Position numbers and translations under genes: made by a program. A model generated the notes under the pieces. The model worked only from the letters and a program-made list of their open reading frames with translations. It did no database searches and was not told the DNA's origin. Positions 1 to 9,282 of a DNA stretch of 64,000 nucleotides are shown here, piece by piece. Within the stretch, counting starts at the first letter, position 1; each line of letters begins with the position of its first letter. Source of the stretch: Rhodoblastus acidophilus (GTDB lineage: Bacteria; Pseudomonadota; Alphaproteobacteria; Rhizobiales; Beijerinckiaceae); contig NZ_JAOQNX010000013.1 of NCBI RefSeq assembly GCF_025961575.1, positions 1-64,000 of the forward strand, in the 5' to 3' direction.

Positions 1-1
1 C

Positions 2-82
2 GCCTGGAACAAGCTCACCGATCTGCCAGACGTCATCACCTCAATCGGAATGCGCGACTGGGCGCATGTGGGTCAGACATGA
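2..82 (+). pseudogene. C-terminal tail of IS630-type transposase (cut by window edge)
   Basis: A 26-residue reading frame runs in from the left edge and stops at 80-82. Its sequence (AWNKLTDLPDVITSIGMRDW, then AHVGQT) has the form of the extreme C-terminus of IS630-family DDE transposases, which often end with an AWN-(8-12)-I-S-I-x-x-R-x-W-A pattern. The catalytic part lies outside the window, so I cannot tell whether the element is intact. It sits about 250 bp from a tRNA gene. The family assignment rests on a short motif recalled from the family. Confidence 0.55.
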
Positions 83-326
83 GGGCCGTTAGTATTATCC
101 GTTTTGACGTAAGCTCTGGCCCAAGCCGAGGACCAGAGAATGAAGCTCAAGCGCTTCAGCTAGAGCATCGCGGGGGCGTGGATCGAAACAAACTTGCTGG
201 AAACGGGGCCACCCGGAAGGCATCAGCTCGTCCCTCAGATTCCCAATCTTGCTTACCGAGCGATTACCAAGGAAGATAGCTTCTATTTTTGTTGTCAAAA
301 ATATCGGCTAAGATGCTGGTTTTAAA
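83..326. other. Non-coding stretch between transposase tail and tRNA-Arg
   Basis: No convincing gene is present; open frames here lack ribosome binding sites and family features. A short inverted repeat, CTCTGG (114-119) with CCAGAG (133-138), could belong to the end of the insertion element or be a weak terminator. I could not define a terminal inverted repeat because the other end of the element is not visible. Confidence 0.4.
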
Positions 327-403
<77 letters not shown>

Positions 404-497
404 ACGCGCGACGGAATGGACCGCACGCATCACGCTCTAGCACAAAATTGTTCACTGAAAAACATTTCCCATGGCCGCGACCGGCTAACCTGCGTCC

Positions 498-1286
498 ATG
501 CGTCTCGTCCTTGCCGCCTGTCTGACCGTCCTTCGCTTCTCCGCCGCAGCGGGCGCCGAATGCCCCGCCGGACAGCGGGAGCCCGCCGAACTTGCGTCAG
601 TCGGCGAGCGGCTGGATCTCCGCCTCGTCGACGGCCGCCTGGTCTATTTTCCCGCCTTGGAGCCGCCGCGCGCCAGCTCGGCGCAGCCGGACCGCGCCGC
701 CGCTGCCGCCGCGCAAATACAGGCGTTTTTGCATGGGAAGACTTTGTTCCTACAAAAACTCGGCCCTCCCGACCGCTGGGGGCGGCTTCCGGCGCTGCTG
801 TTCGCGCCCGACCAGGACGAATCGGTGGACGAAATCCTGGTCGGCGCCGGCCTGGCGATGCGCGGAATCGGCGCCGCGCCTTGCGACAGCGGCGTCCGGC
901 GCGCCGAGGCCGCGGCGCGTGCGGCGCGCGTCGGCCTTTGGGCCGATCCGGCCTTCGCCGTGCTCGCCGCGGATCGCACCCAGGATTTCGCCGGTCGCGC
1001 CGGCGTCCTGACCCTGGTCGAGGGCCGCGTCGCCTCGATCGGCCGCACCTCGGCGCGGCTTTACCTGAATTTCGGCGCCTTTGGCGGCTTTTACGCCACC
1101 ATCGCCAAACGCCACATCCAGGCCTTTGAACGCGCGGGCTTTTCCGAAGCGGCTCTGCGAAAGGGAAAGCTTCGCCTGCGCGGTGTTGTCGAATTGACGC
1201 GCGGACCCCACATGGAATTGTTCCATCCTGACCAAATCGAGTCTATGGATGAGCCGCCGGACGCGAAGCCCGGACCGAAATTTTGA
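498..1286 (+). CDS. Secreted thermonuclease (SNase)-like protein, probably inactive
   Basis: A 262-residue protein with an N-terminal signal peptide (about residues 1-20). The middle (about 35-155) follows the staphylococcal-nuclease OB-fold layout: LRLVDGRLVYFPALEPPR, then a helix and FLHGKTLFLQ, then DRWGRLPALL, ending in AARVGLWADPAF, the usual GLWA closing motif. The DRWGR arginine is kept, but the catalytic Arg and Glu normally in the 'RLxgIDxPE' and 'GxEA' segments are not recognisable, so nuclease activity is doubtful. The C-terminal third, with GRVASIGRTSARLYLNFG, resembles a second OB-like domain. The stop overlaps the beginning of the M48 protease reading region, suggesting one operon. 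Fold call fairly secure; activity unknown. Confidence 0.65.
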   Translation: MRLVLAACLTVLRFSAAAGAECPAGQREPAELASVGERLDLRLVDGRLVYFPALEPPRASSAQPDRAAAAAAQIQAFLHGKTLFLQKLGPPDRWGRLPALLFAPDQDESVDEILVGAGLAMRGIGAAPCDSGVRRAEAAARAARVGLWADPAFAVLAADRTQDFAGRAGVLTLVEGRVASIGRTSARLYLNFGAFGGFYATIAKRHIQAFERAGFSEAALRKGKLRLRGVVELTRGPHMELFHPDQIESMDEPPDAKPGPKF

Positions 1287-1315
1287 CGGCGCGAGCCGAA
1301 ACGGGCGAAGAGGAC

Positions 1316-2773
1316 ATGGCGGGGAAGCGAAGGCAGGCGCGGCGGTTTTCCGGATTTGGGCCGGCCCTCGCAACGCTCCTGCTGCTGGCCGGCTGTTCGA
1401 CGCTCGAACGCCAGGGCGGGCTCGACGTGGAAACGCCGGCGCCCGCGCCGCCCAAGCCAGCCGTCGCCGATACCGCCGAGCGCAAAAAGCTGATCGCCAT
1501 GTTCGGCGGCGAATATCGCTGGCCCCGGGCGGAAAATTATCTGAACGACGTCCTGAACAAGCTGGCGCGGGTCAGCGACACGCCGAATCAGCCCTATCGC
1601 GTCACTATCCTCAATTCGGGCGCGATCAACGCCTTCGCCTTGCCGAGCGGCGACCTGTTCGTCACCCGCGGCCTGCTGGCCCTCGCCAATGACACCGCGG
1701 AAATCGCCGCGGTCATGGCGCATGAGATCGGGCATGTCACCGCCCGCCACGCTTTCTTGCGCGCCGAGCAGGAAAAGACCGCGCAGGTGATCACCCGCGC
1801 CGCCACGGTGATCCAGAGCCGGCAGAAGGGCGAGCAGCTCGAATCGAGCTCCGCTCTGTCGCTCGCCGGCTTTTCCCGCCAGCAGGAGCTGGAGGCCGAC
1901 CGGATCGGCATACGCGCGGCGGCGCGCGCCGGCTACGATCCGTTCGGCGCCTCGCGATTCCTCGCCGCGCTGGGACGCGCTTCGGAATTGCGCAACGAAA
2001 TGACCGGACAAAAGAGCGACAAGCCCGACCTGCTGTCCAGCCATCCCTCGACGCCCGAGCGCATCGCCGGGGCGCTTTCGGAGGCCCGGCAGATCGGCGC
2101 GCCCGGCGTGGGCGACATCGGCCGCGCGCCCTATCTTGCCGCCATCGACGGAATGGCCTATGGCGACGATCCCAAGGACGGGGCCATTGTCGGGCGCCAG
2201 TTCCTGCATCCCCGCCTGGGCTTCGCCTTCGAGGCGCCCGAAGGCTTTGTGCTGGAAAACTCCCATGCGGCGGTGCTCGGCGTCGCCGACGGCGGGGCCG
2301 AAGCCTTGCGGCTCGACAGCGTGCGCGCCCCCGCCGGCAAGAGCCTGACCGCCTATCTGACCTCGGGCTGGATCGACGGTTTGTTGCCGTCTTCGGTCGA
2401 GACCGGCCAGGTCAACGGCCTGCCCGCCGTCTTCGCCGACGCGCGCGCCGGCGAATGGAATTTTCGCGTCGCGGTGATCGCCTGGCGCGACGATTTCTAC
2501 CGCATCATCTTCGCGGTGAAGGCGCTGACGCCCGAGATGCGGCAAAGATTCGCCGCCTCGATCAACAGTTTTCGTCCGCTGGCGCCGGAGGAGGCGAAGG
2601 TCGCGGCGACCCTGCGTCTGCGCATCGTGACGGCGGGCAAGCAGGACACGATCGCCACGCTGGCGGCGCGGATGATGACGGGCGACCACGCGACCGAGCA
2701 GTTCTTGATGCTCAACGGGATTGGCGAGGACGGGGTGAAGCCCGGAGAAAGCTACAAAATCGTCAGCAATTGA
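1316..2773 (+). CDS. M48-family zinc metalloprotease, lipoprotein (BepA/YfgC-like)
   Basis: I chose the ATG at 1316, preceded by a purine-rich GAAGAGG, giving 485 residues; a TTG at 1283 is a weaker alternative. The N-terminus has a lipoprotein signal ending LLAGC-S, so the mature protein should be anchored by a lipidated Cys in the outer or inner membrane. The zinc site is HEIGH (about residues 136-140), with the third ligand in ELEAD (Glu about 191). This is the periplasmic peptidase group that handles misfolded outer-membrane proteins. The last 50 residues (RIVTAGKQDTIATLAARM...GEDGVKPGESYKIV) look like a LysM-type segment, which could tether it to peptidoglycan. It follows the SNase-like gene closely and ends at a hairpin terminator. 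Confidence 0.9.
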   Translation: MAGKRRQARRFSGFGPALATLLLLAGCSTLERQGGLDVETPAPAPPKPAVADTAERKKLIAMFGGEYRWPRAENYLNDVLNKLARVSDTPNQPYRVTILNSGAINAFALPSGDLFVTRGLLALANDTAEIAAVMAHEIGHVTARHAFLRAEQEKTAQVITRAATVIQSRQKGEQLESSSALSLAGFSRQQELEADRIGIRAAARAGYDPFGASRFLAALGRASELRNEMTGQKSDKPDLLSSHPSTPERIAGALSEARQIGAPGVGDIGRAPYLAAIDGMAYGDDPKDGAIVGRQFLHPRLGFAFEAPEGFVLENSHAAVLGVADGGAEALRLDSVRAPAGKSLTAYLTSGWIDGLLPSSVETGQVNGLPAVFADARAGEWNFRVAVIAWRDDFYRIIFAVKALTPEMRQRFAASINSFRPLAPEEAKVAATLRLRIVTAGKQDTIATLAARMMTGDHATEQFLMLNGIGEDGVKPGESYKIVSN

Positions 2774-2777
2774 AGGG

Positions 2778-2810
2778 GCGCGCATCAGGGGGCGCTCCCC
2801 GGATGCGCGC
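2778..2810. terminator. Bidirectional hairpin between convergent genes
   Basis: Perfect 9-bp inverted repeat GCGCGCATC (2778-2786) / GATGCGCGC (2802-2810) between the stop codons of the M48 protease (+) and the BLUF gene (-). An A-rich run at 2820-2828 would give a U-rich tail on the minus transcript. Confidence 0.6.
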
Positions 2811-2828
2811 GCGGAAAAGCGAAAAAAA

Positions 2829-3227
2829 TCAGGCGAGTTCGCGGGCCAGACGTTCAAAGATCGCCACCGCCTCGTCCGGGGTGGCGCGATCCACCGCGCC
2901 GGCGTTGACCTCTTCCTGGCTCCACATCCAGGATTGCACGGGGTCGTCGCGCATCGCCCATTTCGGGAACAGGCGTTCGGAGACCGCGCGGCGGCTCAGC
3001 ACCTTGACCCCGACGTGGCGACGATCCCTGGAAATGCGCTGAAAGGCCGCCTCGACCGCCTCTTGCGGTCCTTCGAGCAATTGCAGGTAGATATCGGCGC
3101 GGCAGATCAGCGCCCCGGTGACGTCGTCGCGCTCGTTGCGCTGGCGCGAGGTCACGAGGATGCCGCGGAGGTCGCTGACGTCGAAGCCGAGCGGCTGCGA
3201 GGCGTAAATCAATTGGGTCATCGTCAT
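2829..3227 (-). CDS. BLUF-domain blue-light photoreceptor (stand-alone)
   Basis: A 132-residue protein that is almost entirely one BLUF (FAD-binding blue-light sensing) domain. The flavin-site residues are visible: Tyr8 (LIYAS), Asn31 (SRQRNE), Gln49 (YLQLLEGP), and the Trp90/Met92 pair in KWAM. The DVTGAL and RISRDRRH motifs also fit. About 40 residues follow the core, with no recognisable output domain, so signalling is probably by protein-protein contact. Three ATGs occur close together; the one at 3227 has AAGGAG seven bases upstream and is the best start. It is monocistronic, between two terminator-like hairpins. The regulated target is not apparent from the neighbours. Confidence 0.9.
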   Translation of the reverse strand: MTMTQLIYASQPLGFDVSDLRGILVTSRQRNERDDVTGALICRADIYLQLLEGPQEAVEAAFQRISRDRRHVGVKVLSRRAVSERLFPKWAMRDDPVQSWMWSQEEVNAGAVDRATPDEAVAIFERLARELA

Positions 3228-3371
3228 AGGCATACTCCTTCGCCGGGCTTCTTTCGCACCGCAAAATGAAATCCGCTGCGATATGGCATGGCGCCGCGGG
3301 CGCTGTCGAGACGCTGCGGCATTTTGGATTGCGACCCAATCTTTCCCGCCGGCGAGCCCCACACAAACGAA

Positions 3372-3395
3372 AAGCGGCGGGTTTCCCCGCCGCTT
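3372..3395 (-). terminator. Terminator of glnK1-amtB1
   Basis: 10-bp stem AAGCGGCGGG (3372-3381) / CCCGCCGCTT (3386-3395) with a 4-base loop, 22 bases after the amtB1 stop; on the minus strand it is followed by TTCGTTT. Confidence 0.75.
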
Positions 3396-3416
3396 CGATG
3401 ATCCGTTGAAAAAGGA

Positions 3417-4982
3417 TCAGTAGTTGTAGGCGCGTTCGCCGTGGTCGGTGACGTCGAGGCCTTCGCGCTCCTGGTCCGGCGCCGGACGCAGGCCCACGGT
3501 CCAGTCGACGATCTTGTAGAGGATCAGCGAACCGATGCCCGACCACAGCAGGGTGGCGCCCACGGCCGTGCCCTGCGAGATCATCTGCTGGACCAGGTCG
3601 TAGGTGCCGGCGTTGTTGCCGGAGATGTTGGTGTAGTCGGTGATGCCGACGCCGCCGAGAGCCGGGTTCACCAGAATGCCGGTGGCCAGCGCGCCGGTGA
3701 TGCCGCCGATGCCGTGCACGCCGAACACGTCGAGCGAGTCGTCATAGCCGAGCGCATTCTTCACCGTGGAGACGAAGAACAGGCAGATCGGCGAGACCAG
3801 TAGGCCGAGCACCAGCGAACCGATCGGGCCGGCGAAGCCGGACGCCGGGGTCACGGCGACGAGGCCGGCGACGGCGCCCGAGATCAGGCCGAGCAGCGAG
3901 GGCTTGCCCTTGACCGCCCATTCCGTGAGCAGCCACGACAGCGCCGCGCCGGCGGTGGCGACCATGGTGTTGACGAAGGCCAGCGACGCGGAGGACGAGG
4001 CTTCGAGAGCGGAACCCGCGTTGAAGCCGAACCAGCCGACCCACAGCAGCGAGGCGCCGATCATGCTCATGGTGAGCGAGTGGGGCGGCAGGGCTTCGCG
4101 GCCATAGCCGATGCGCTTGCCGATCACCAGGGCGCCGACCAGGCCGGCGATGCCCGCGTTGATGTGCACCACGGTGCCGCCCGCGAAGTCGAGCGCGCCC
4201 GTGCCGTTCATCCACGGCGCAAGGCCGCCGGCGATCCAGCCCACGCCGTGGGTGAGTTCGTCAAGCTTGGCTTGCGCGGCGGCCTTGGAGGCTTCGTCCG
4301 TCGCGGCGGCGACAGCCTTGGCGGCGGCGGCGAGGTCATCCGGCGCGGCGACATACCAGACCCAGTGCGCGATCGGGAAATAGATCAGCGTCGACCACAG
4401 CAGGATGAACAGGATGCACGCCGAGAACTTGATGCGTTCGGCGAAGGCGCCGACGATCAGGGCGGGGGTGATCATGGCGAAGGTCATCTGGAACACGAAA
4501 TAGGTGAGTTCCGGAAGCACGACGCCGTTGGAGAAGGTCGCGACCGTCGCGTCGGCCACGCCCTTGCCTTCCGGCGCGATGCGCAGGAACGCCTTGCCTA
4601 GGCCGCCGACATAATTGGTGAGGGCGCCGCCGTCGCCGAAGGCGAGGCTATAGCCGTAAAGGGTCCAGATCACGCCCACCAGCGACACGATGGTCAACAC
4701 CTGGGTCAGCACTGACAGCATGTTCTTGGTGCGGACGAGACCGCCGTAGAACAGGGCCAGGCCGGGAATGGACATCATCAGCACCAGCGCGCTGGAGACG
4801 AGCATCCAGGCGTTGTCGCCCTTGTTGACCGCCGGCGCGGCGACGGCCGCGGCGGAGGCGGCGGCCTGGGCGGCGGGAACCGCGTCCTCGGCGTGGGCGG
4901 CGGCGGCGCAGAGCGCGACGCCGGCCAACGCGAGGCCGAGCGCTTTCAGCCCGGTCTGGCGAGAGGGGAGGAATTGCATCAT
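3417..4982 (-). CDS. amtB: Ammonium transporter AmtB (copy 1)
   Basis: Ammonium channel of the Amt/Mep/Rh family in the inner membrane. I start it at the tandem ATGs at 4982/4979, behind AGGAGTCCC, giving 521 residues with a cleavable signal peptide ending AAAHA. Family marks include GLALFYGGLVRTKN, FAMITPALIVGAFAERIKF, GTVVHINAGIAGLV and DDSLDVFGVHGIGGITGA, followed by a C-terminal tail ending DHGERAYNY. Two Ala-rich stretches are unusual: residues about 32-52 after the signal, and an insertion at about 211-245 between two membrane helices (DDLAAAAKAVAAATDEAS...). The second Amt in this window lacks the latter. It lies 40 bases downstream of glnK1, which should gate the channel; the pair forms an operon. 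Confidence 0.95.
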   Translation of the reverse strand: MMQFLPSRQTGLKALGLALAGVALCAAAAHAEDAVPAAQAAASAAAVAAPAVNKGDNAWMLVSSALVLMMSIPGLALFYGGLVRTKNMLSVLTQVLTIVSLVGVIWTLYGYSLAFGDGGALTNYVGGLGKAFLRIAPEGKGVADATVATFSNGVVLPELTYFVFQMTFAMITPALIVGAFAERIKFSACILFILLWSTLIYFPIAHWVWYVAAPDDLAAAAKAVAAATDEASKAAAQAKLDELTHGVGWIAGGLAPWMNGTGALDFAGGTVVHINAGIAGLVGALVIGKRIGYGREALPPHSLTMSMIGASLLWVGWFGFNAGSALEASSSASLAFVNTMVATAGAALSWLLTEWAVKGKPSLLGLISGAVAGLVAVTPASGFAGPIGSLVLGLLVSPICLFFVSTVKNALGYDDSLDVFGVHGIGGITGALATGILVNPALGGVGITDYTNISGNNAGTYDLVQQMISQGTAVGATLLWSGIGSLILYKIVDWTVGLRPAPDQEREGLDVTDHGERAYNY

Positions 4983-5022
4983 GGGACTCCTGGGGAACTT
5001 AACAAGGAAAGGTCGCGGCGAC

Positions 5023-5478
<456 letters not shown>

Positions 5479-5595
5479 TCATTAGGTTTTTTGAGCAGAA
5501 GCGCGGCTTTTCCCGCGCAATCCGCCTGCCGGAGAGGCAGATGGTGATAAATTAGGCAGACTCGCGCAGAGGTCGTGCGGCTGGCGCCTTTTTCA

Positions 5596-6483
5596 TCACC
5601 ATTGGCCGACGCCCGGCGCCGGATCGCGGCGCAGCCGGATCAGGCCTTCCTGGGCGACCGAGGCGATCAGCGCGCCATCGCGGCTGTAGAGCGCGCCCCG
5701 GCTGAACCCGAGGCCGCCGCGCGCGCTGGGGCTGTCCTGCACATAAAGCATCCACTCGTCGGCGCGAAACGGGCGGTGCAGCCACAGCGCGTGGTCGAGG
5801 CTCGCCGCCTGGATGTCGGGATGGAAGACGGAGCGGCCATGCGCGATCAGCGAGGTGTCGAGCAGGGTCATGTCGGAAAAATAGGCCAGCGTCGCGCGAT
5901 GCAGCGCGGGATCGTCGGGCAGGGGCGCGGTGGCGCGCACCCAGACTTTTTGCACGGGATCGTCCTGCTTCCCGCGCGAAATATAGCGGCCGGGGTCGAC
6001 GGGCCGCATTTCGATGGGACGCTCGCGCTGAAAATAGCGGCGCACCGGCTCCGGCATCTGATCGCCATAGCGTCTGATAAAATCGCTCTCGTCGGGCAGG
6101 CTTTCGGGCGACGGGACCTCCGGCGGCGCAAAGGCGTGCTCGAGCCCGTCCTCCGCGTTGAAGAACGAGGCGGCCAGCGAAAAAATGACGCGGCCGTGCT
6201 GGATGGCCTGGCAGCGGCGGGTCGCAAAACTGCGGCCGTCGCGAATGCGCTCGACCTGATAGACGATCGGGGTCGCGGGGTCGCCGCCGAGCAGGAAATA
6301 GGCGTGGAGGGAATGGGCGCCCGCCTGCGGAACGGTGCGCTGCGCCGCCACGAGCGCCTGGGCGATCACCAGCCCGCCGAACACGCGCTGCCAGCCCACC
6401 TGCGGGCTGCGGCCGCGAAACAGATTTTCCTCGATCTTTTCGAGATCGAGAATCTCAAGCAATTCCTCGACGGCCCGCGCCAT
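5596..6483 (-). CDS. tesB: Acyl-CoA thioesterase II
   Basis: A 295-residue protein of typical TesB length with two hot-dog folds. The N-terminal half has LFRGRSPQVGWQRVFGGLVIAQAL and HSLHAYFLLGGDP; the C-terminal half has FSDMTLLDTSLIAHG followed by ASLDHALWLHRPFRADEWMLY, the motif that carries the conserved Asp and catalytic region. It hydrolyses medium- and long-chain acyl-CoA to fatty acid and CoA in the cytoplasm. It is transcribed alone between the two glnK-amtB modules; its 3' end is over 200 bases from glnK1, and a hairpin at 6508-6529 separates it from amtB2. Confidence 0.93.
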   Translation of the reverse strand: MARAVEELLEILDLEKIEENLFRGRSPQVGWQRVFGGLVIAQALVAAQRTVPQAGAHSLHAYFLLGGDPATPIVYQVERIRDGRSFATRRCQAIQHGRVIFSLAASFFNAEDGLEHAFAPPEVPSPESLPDESDFIRRYGDQMPEPVRRYFQRERPIEMRPVDPGRYISRGKQDDPVQKVWVRATAPLPDDPALHRATLAYFSDMTLLDTSLIAHGRSVFHPDIQAASLDHALWLHRPFRADEWMLYVQDSPSARGGLGFSRGALYSRDGALIASVAQEGLIRLRRDPAPGVGQW

Positions 6484-6507
6484 GATCCCGTTCCCTCAAA
6501 ACAGAAA

Positions 6508-6529
6508 CGCCGCGGCCAAGGCCGCGGCG
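6508..6529 (-). terminator. Terminator of glnK2-amtB2
   Basis: 10-bp stem CGCCGCGGCC (6508-6517) / GGCCGCGGCG (6520-6529), with the U-rich TTTCTGTTTT downstream on the minus strand. Confidence 0.7.
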
Positions 6530-6568
6530 CCGATTCGGTTCACAATTGAACGCTTGCGGTCGAAACGG

Positions 6569-7885
6569 TCAAGCGTGCAGCGATTCTCCGTGCAAAGCGA
6601 GGTCGAGGCCCTCGCGCTCCTGGTCCGGGCTGGCGCGCAGGCCAATGGCGAGATCGACGATCTTGAGGACGAGGGCGGTGCCGAGCGCGCACCACAGGCC
6701 GACCACGACCACGCCGACGCCTTGGATCATCAGCTGATGCCAATTGCCTTCGATCAGGCCGGAAATGCCCGGCTGTCCGTCGGCGGCGCTCACCGAGGCC
6801 GTGGCGAACACGCCCGCCAGCAGCGTGCCCAAAAATCCGCCAATGCCGTGGACGCCGAACACGTCGAGCGAGTCGTCGTAGCGCAGCTTCATTTTCAGCA
6901 CGGTCGAAGCCCAGAAGCAGATGAAGCCGGCGAGCAGGCCGATGACCGCGCCATGCCAGGGCAGGACGAAGCCCGAAGCCGGGGTGATCGTGCCCAGACC
7001 TGCGACTGCGCCGGAGATCAGGCCGAGCACGGAGGGCTTGCCGCGCTCGATCCATTCGATGCCGCCCCAGACCAGCGCGCCGGCGCAGGCGGACAGATGG
7101 GTGGCGGTGATGGCGTAGACGGCGCGCGAGCCCACGCCGAGCGCCGAACCGCCATTGAAGCCGAACCAGCCGACCCAGAGCAGGCCGAGGCCGACAAAGG
7201 CCATGGACAGATCATAAGGCGACAGGTTTTCGCGCCCATAACCCATGCGGTTGCCGACCATCAGCGCGGCGACGAGGCCCGCCACGCCGGCATTGATATG
7301 CACCACGGTGCCGCCGGCGAAGTCGATCACGCCCAGGGTCTGCAAAAATCCATTGCCCCAGACCCAGTGCGCGCTGGGAATATAGACGACGAACAGCCAG
7401 AGCACGGCGAACAGGCTGAAGGCCGAGAATTTCATCCGGTCTGCCGTGGCGCCGCCGACCAGGGCGACGGTGATGACGGCGAAGGTCATCTGATAGATGC
7501 AGAACAATAGTTCCGGAATGGTCTTGGCCAGCGGACTGATCGCATCCAGGCCGATGCCGCTCAGGAAGGGGGCGGAAAAATCGCCGATCCAGGCGCCGTC
7601 GCCGCGAAAGGTCAGGCTGTAGCCGATCCCGAACCACAGCAGCGACACCAGAGCCGTCGCCATCAGGCTCTGCGCCATTGTGGCGAGCACGTTCTTCTTG
7701 CGCACCATGCCGGCATAGAACAGGGCCAGACCCGGCAGGGTCATCATCAGCACCAGCGCGGTGGCGAAAATCATGAAGCCGGTGTCGGCGGCGTCGATCT
7801 TGGACTCGGCGGCGAAAGCGGGCGTCGCGCAGCAAAGCAGTCCCAGAGCCCCGGCGAGGCCGGGGCGGGCAAGAAATCTTCTCAT
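6569..7885 (-). CDS. amtB: Ammonium transporter AmtB (copy 2)
   Basis: A 438-residue Amt channel with signal peptide (MRRFLARPGLAGALGLLCCA...AFA). It carries the same core motifs as copy 1: GLALFYAGMVRKKN, FAVITVALVGGATADRMKF, GTVVHINAGVAGLVAAL and DDSLDVFGVHGIGGFLGTL. It lacks the Ala-rich insertion of copy 1 and is close to the usual family length. A ribosome binding site AAAGG lies upstream, and glnK2 ends only 21 bases before the start, so the two are co-transcribed. The C-terminal tail PDQEREGLDLALHGE matches copy 1, so both can be expected to bind a PII protein. Confidence 0.95.
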   Translation of the reverse strand: MRRFLARPGLAGALGLLCCATPAFAAESKIDAADTGFMIFATALVLMMTLPGLALFYAGMVRKKNVLATMAQSLMATALVSLLWFGIGYSLTFRGDGAWIGDFSAPFLSGIGLDAISPLAKTIPELLFCIYQMTFAVITVALVGGATADRMKFSAFSLFAVLWLFVVYIPSAHWVWGNGFLQTLGVIDFAGGTVVHINAGVAGLVAALMVGNRMGYGRENLSPYDLSMAFVGLGLLWVGWFGFNGGSALGVGSRAVYAITATHLSACAGALVWGGIEWIERGKPSVLGLISGAVAGLGTITPASGFVLPWHGAVIGLLAGFICFWASTVLKMKLRYDDSLDVFGVHGIGGFLGTLLAGVFATASVSAADGQPGISGLIEGNWHQLMIQGVGVVVVGLWCALGTALVLKIVDLAIGLRASPDQEREGLDLALHGESLHA

Positions 7886-7906
7886 GGGGAAGGCCTTTGT
7901 TTGCGG

Positions 7907-8364
<458 letters not shown>

Positions 8365-8377
8365 ATTCGCCTAGGAA

Positions 8378-8593
8378 TCAGGCTGCGTCATCCTCCAGGC
8401 GACGGGCCTCTTCCGGTAGCATGATCGGAATGCCGTCACGGATCGGATAGGCGAGGCGCGCCGCCAGCGACACCAGTTCGTTGCGCTCGGCATCGTAGCG
8501 CAGCACCGTCTTGGTCAGCGGGCAGACCAGGATTTCCAGCAGGCGCGGGTCGATGCCGGCGGCGGCGGCGACGGATTTTCTTTCCTCGGTCAT
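8378..8593 (-). CDS. Trm112-family small zinc-ribbon-like protein
   Basis: 71 residues with the Trm112/UPF0434 pattern: [20 protein letters not shown], then [25 protein letters not shown]. In other organisms Trm112 proteins bind and stabilise methyltransferases; the bacterial role is poorly defined. The zinc ribbon is degenerate here, with only one Cys (in VCPLT). It is preceded by AGGATCTGAC and follows the LonSB gene by 8 bases, so it is the last gene of a ybbN-lonSB-trm112 run. Confidence 0.88.
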   Translation of the reverse strand: MTEERKSVAAAAGIDPRLLEILVCPLTKTVLRYDAERNELVSLAARLAYPIRDGIPIMLPEEARRLEDDAA

Positions 8594-8601
8594 GTCAGAT
8601 C

Positions 8602-9273
8602 CTATTGCAGGGGGCGGTCGGTGTGGGTGGCGCGCGACAGGGCGATTTCCGCGAGCGCCAGCAGCAGGTCGGCGCGGCCGGTCAGGCCCGAGGTCTCCAG
8701 CAACGCCTGCTTCTCAGACGGACTGAACGGGCCGATCATCGAAAACACGGAGATCATGTCGAAATCCGGCATGGCCTCGATGTCCTTGCGGGCGATGTCG
8801 AGTTTCAGCGCCTTGGCGAGGTCGAAGGCGATGACGTTGAGGCCGTCGCGCCGCTCCGGCGAAATGGTTTCTTCCGGAGCGAAATCATCGGAAAATTCGG
8901 AAAAGTCGACGCGCGCCCGGCGGTACGGGGCCTCGACCGGCAGCTCCTCGACCAGCCGGAAGCGCGCGATGCCGCTAAGCACGACAAAATAGCGGCCGTC
9001 GCCGGTTTCCGACATCTGGGTGATGCGGCCGGCCGCGCCGATTGGCCGCAGCGGCGGCGTTTCGCCCGGCGCGCCGTCGCGGTCGTCGCGCGGCTGGATC
9101 ATGCCGATGATGCGCTCGCCGCGCATGGCGTCGTCGAACATGGCGAGATAGCGCGGCTCGAAAATGTTCAGCGGCAATTGCCCGCCCGGCAGCAGGATGG
9201 CGCCGGTGAGCGGGAACAGCGGCAAGTCCTCGGGAAGCTCCGCGGGCGCCCGATAGGGTTTGTTCATCCCCAT
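8602..9273 (-). CDS. LON peptidase substrate-binding-domain protein (no protease domain)
   Basis: 223 residues that make up a Lon N-terminal (LonSB/PUA-like) domain only: [34 protein letters not shown], then [33 protein letters not shown], and a helical C-terminus. No AAA or Ser-Lys protease part follows, as is normal for this stand-alone family. ATGs at 9273 and 9267 are both possible; the first has GAGG seven bases upstream. It is tightly spaced between ybbN and trm112. Confidence 0.92.
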   Translation of the reverse strand: MGMNKPYRAPAELPEDLPLFPLTGAILLPGGQLPLNIFEPRYLAMFDDAMRGERIIGMIQPRDDRDGAPGETPPLRPIGAAGRITQMSETGDGRYFVVLSGIARFRLVEELPVEAPYRRARVDFSEFSDDFAPEETISPERRDGLNVIAFDLAKALKLDIARKDIEAMPDFDMISVFSMIGPFSPSEKQALLETSGLTGRADLLLALAEIALSRATHTDRPLQ

Positions 9274-9282
9274 GCAGGCGCC

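Noticed and set aside
79-279. Small plus-strand reading frame after the transposase tail
   Set aside because: No ribosome binding site and no recognisable sequence; it lies in the probable end of the insertion element.
1283-1315. TTG start for the M48 protease overlapping the upstream stop
   Set aside because: It would place a charged stretch (MTARAETGEED) before the lipoprotein signal; the ATG at 1316 has a better ribosome binding site.
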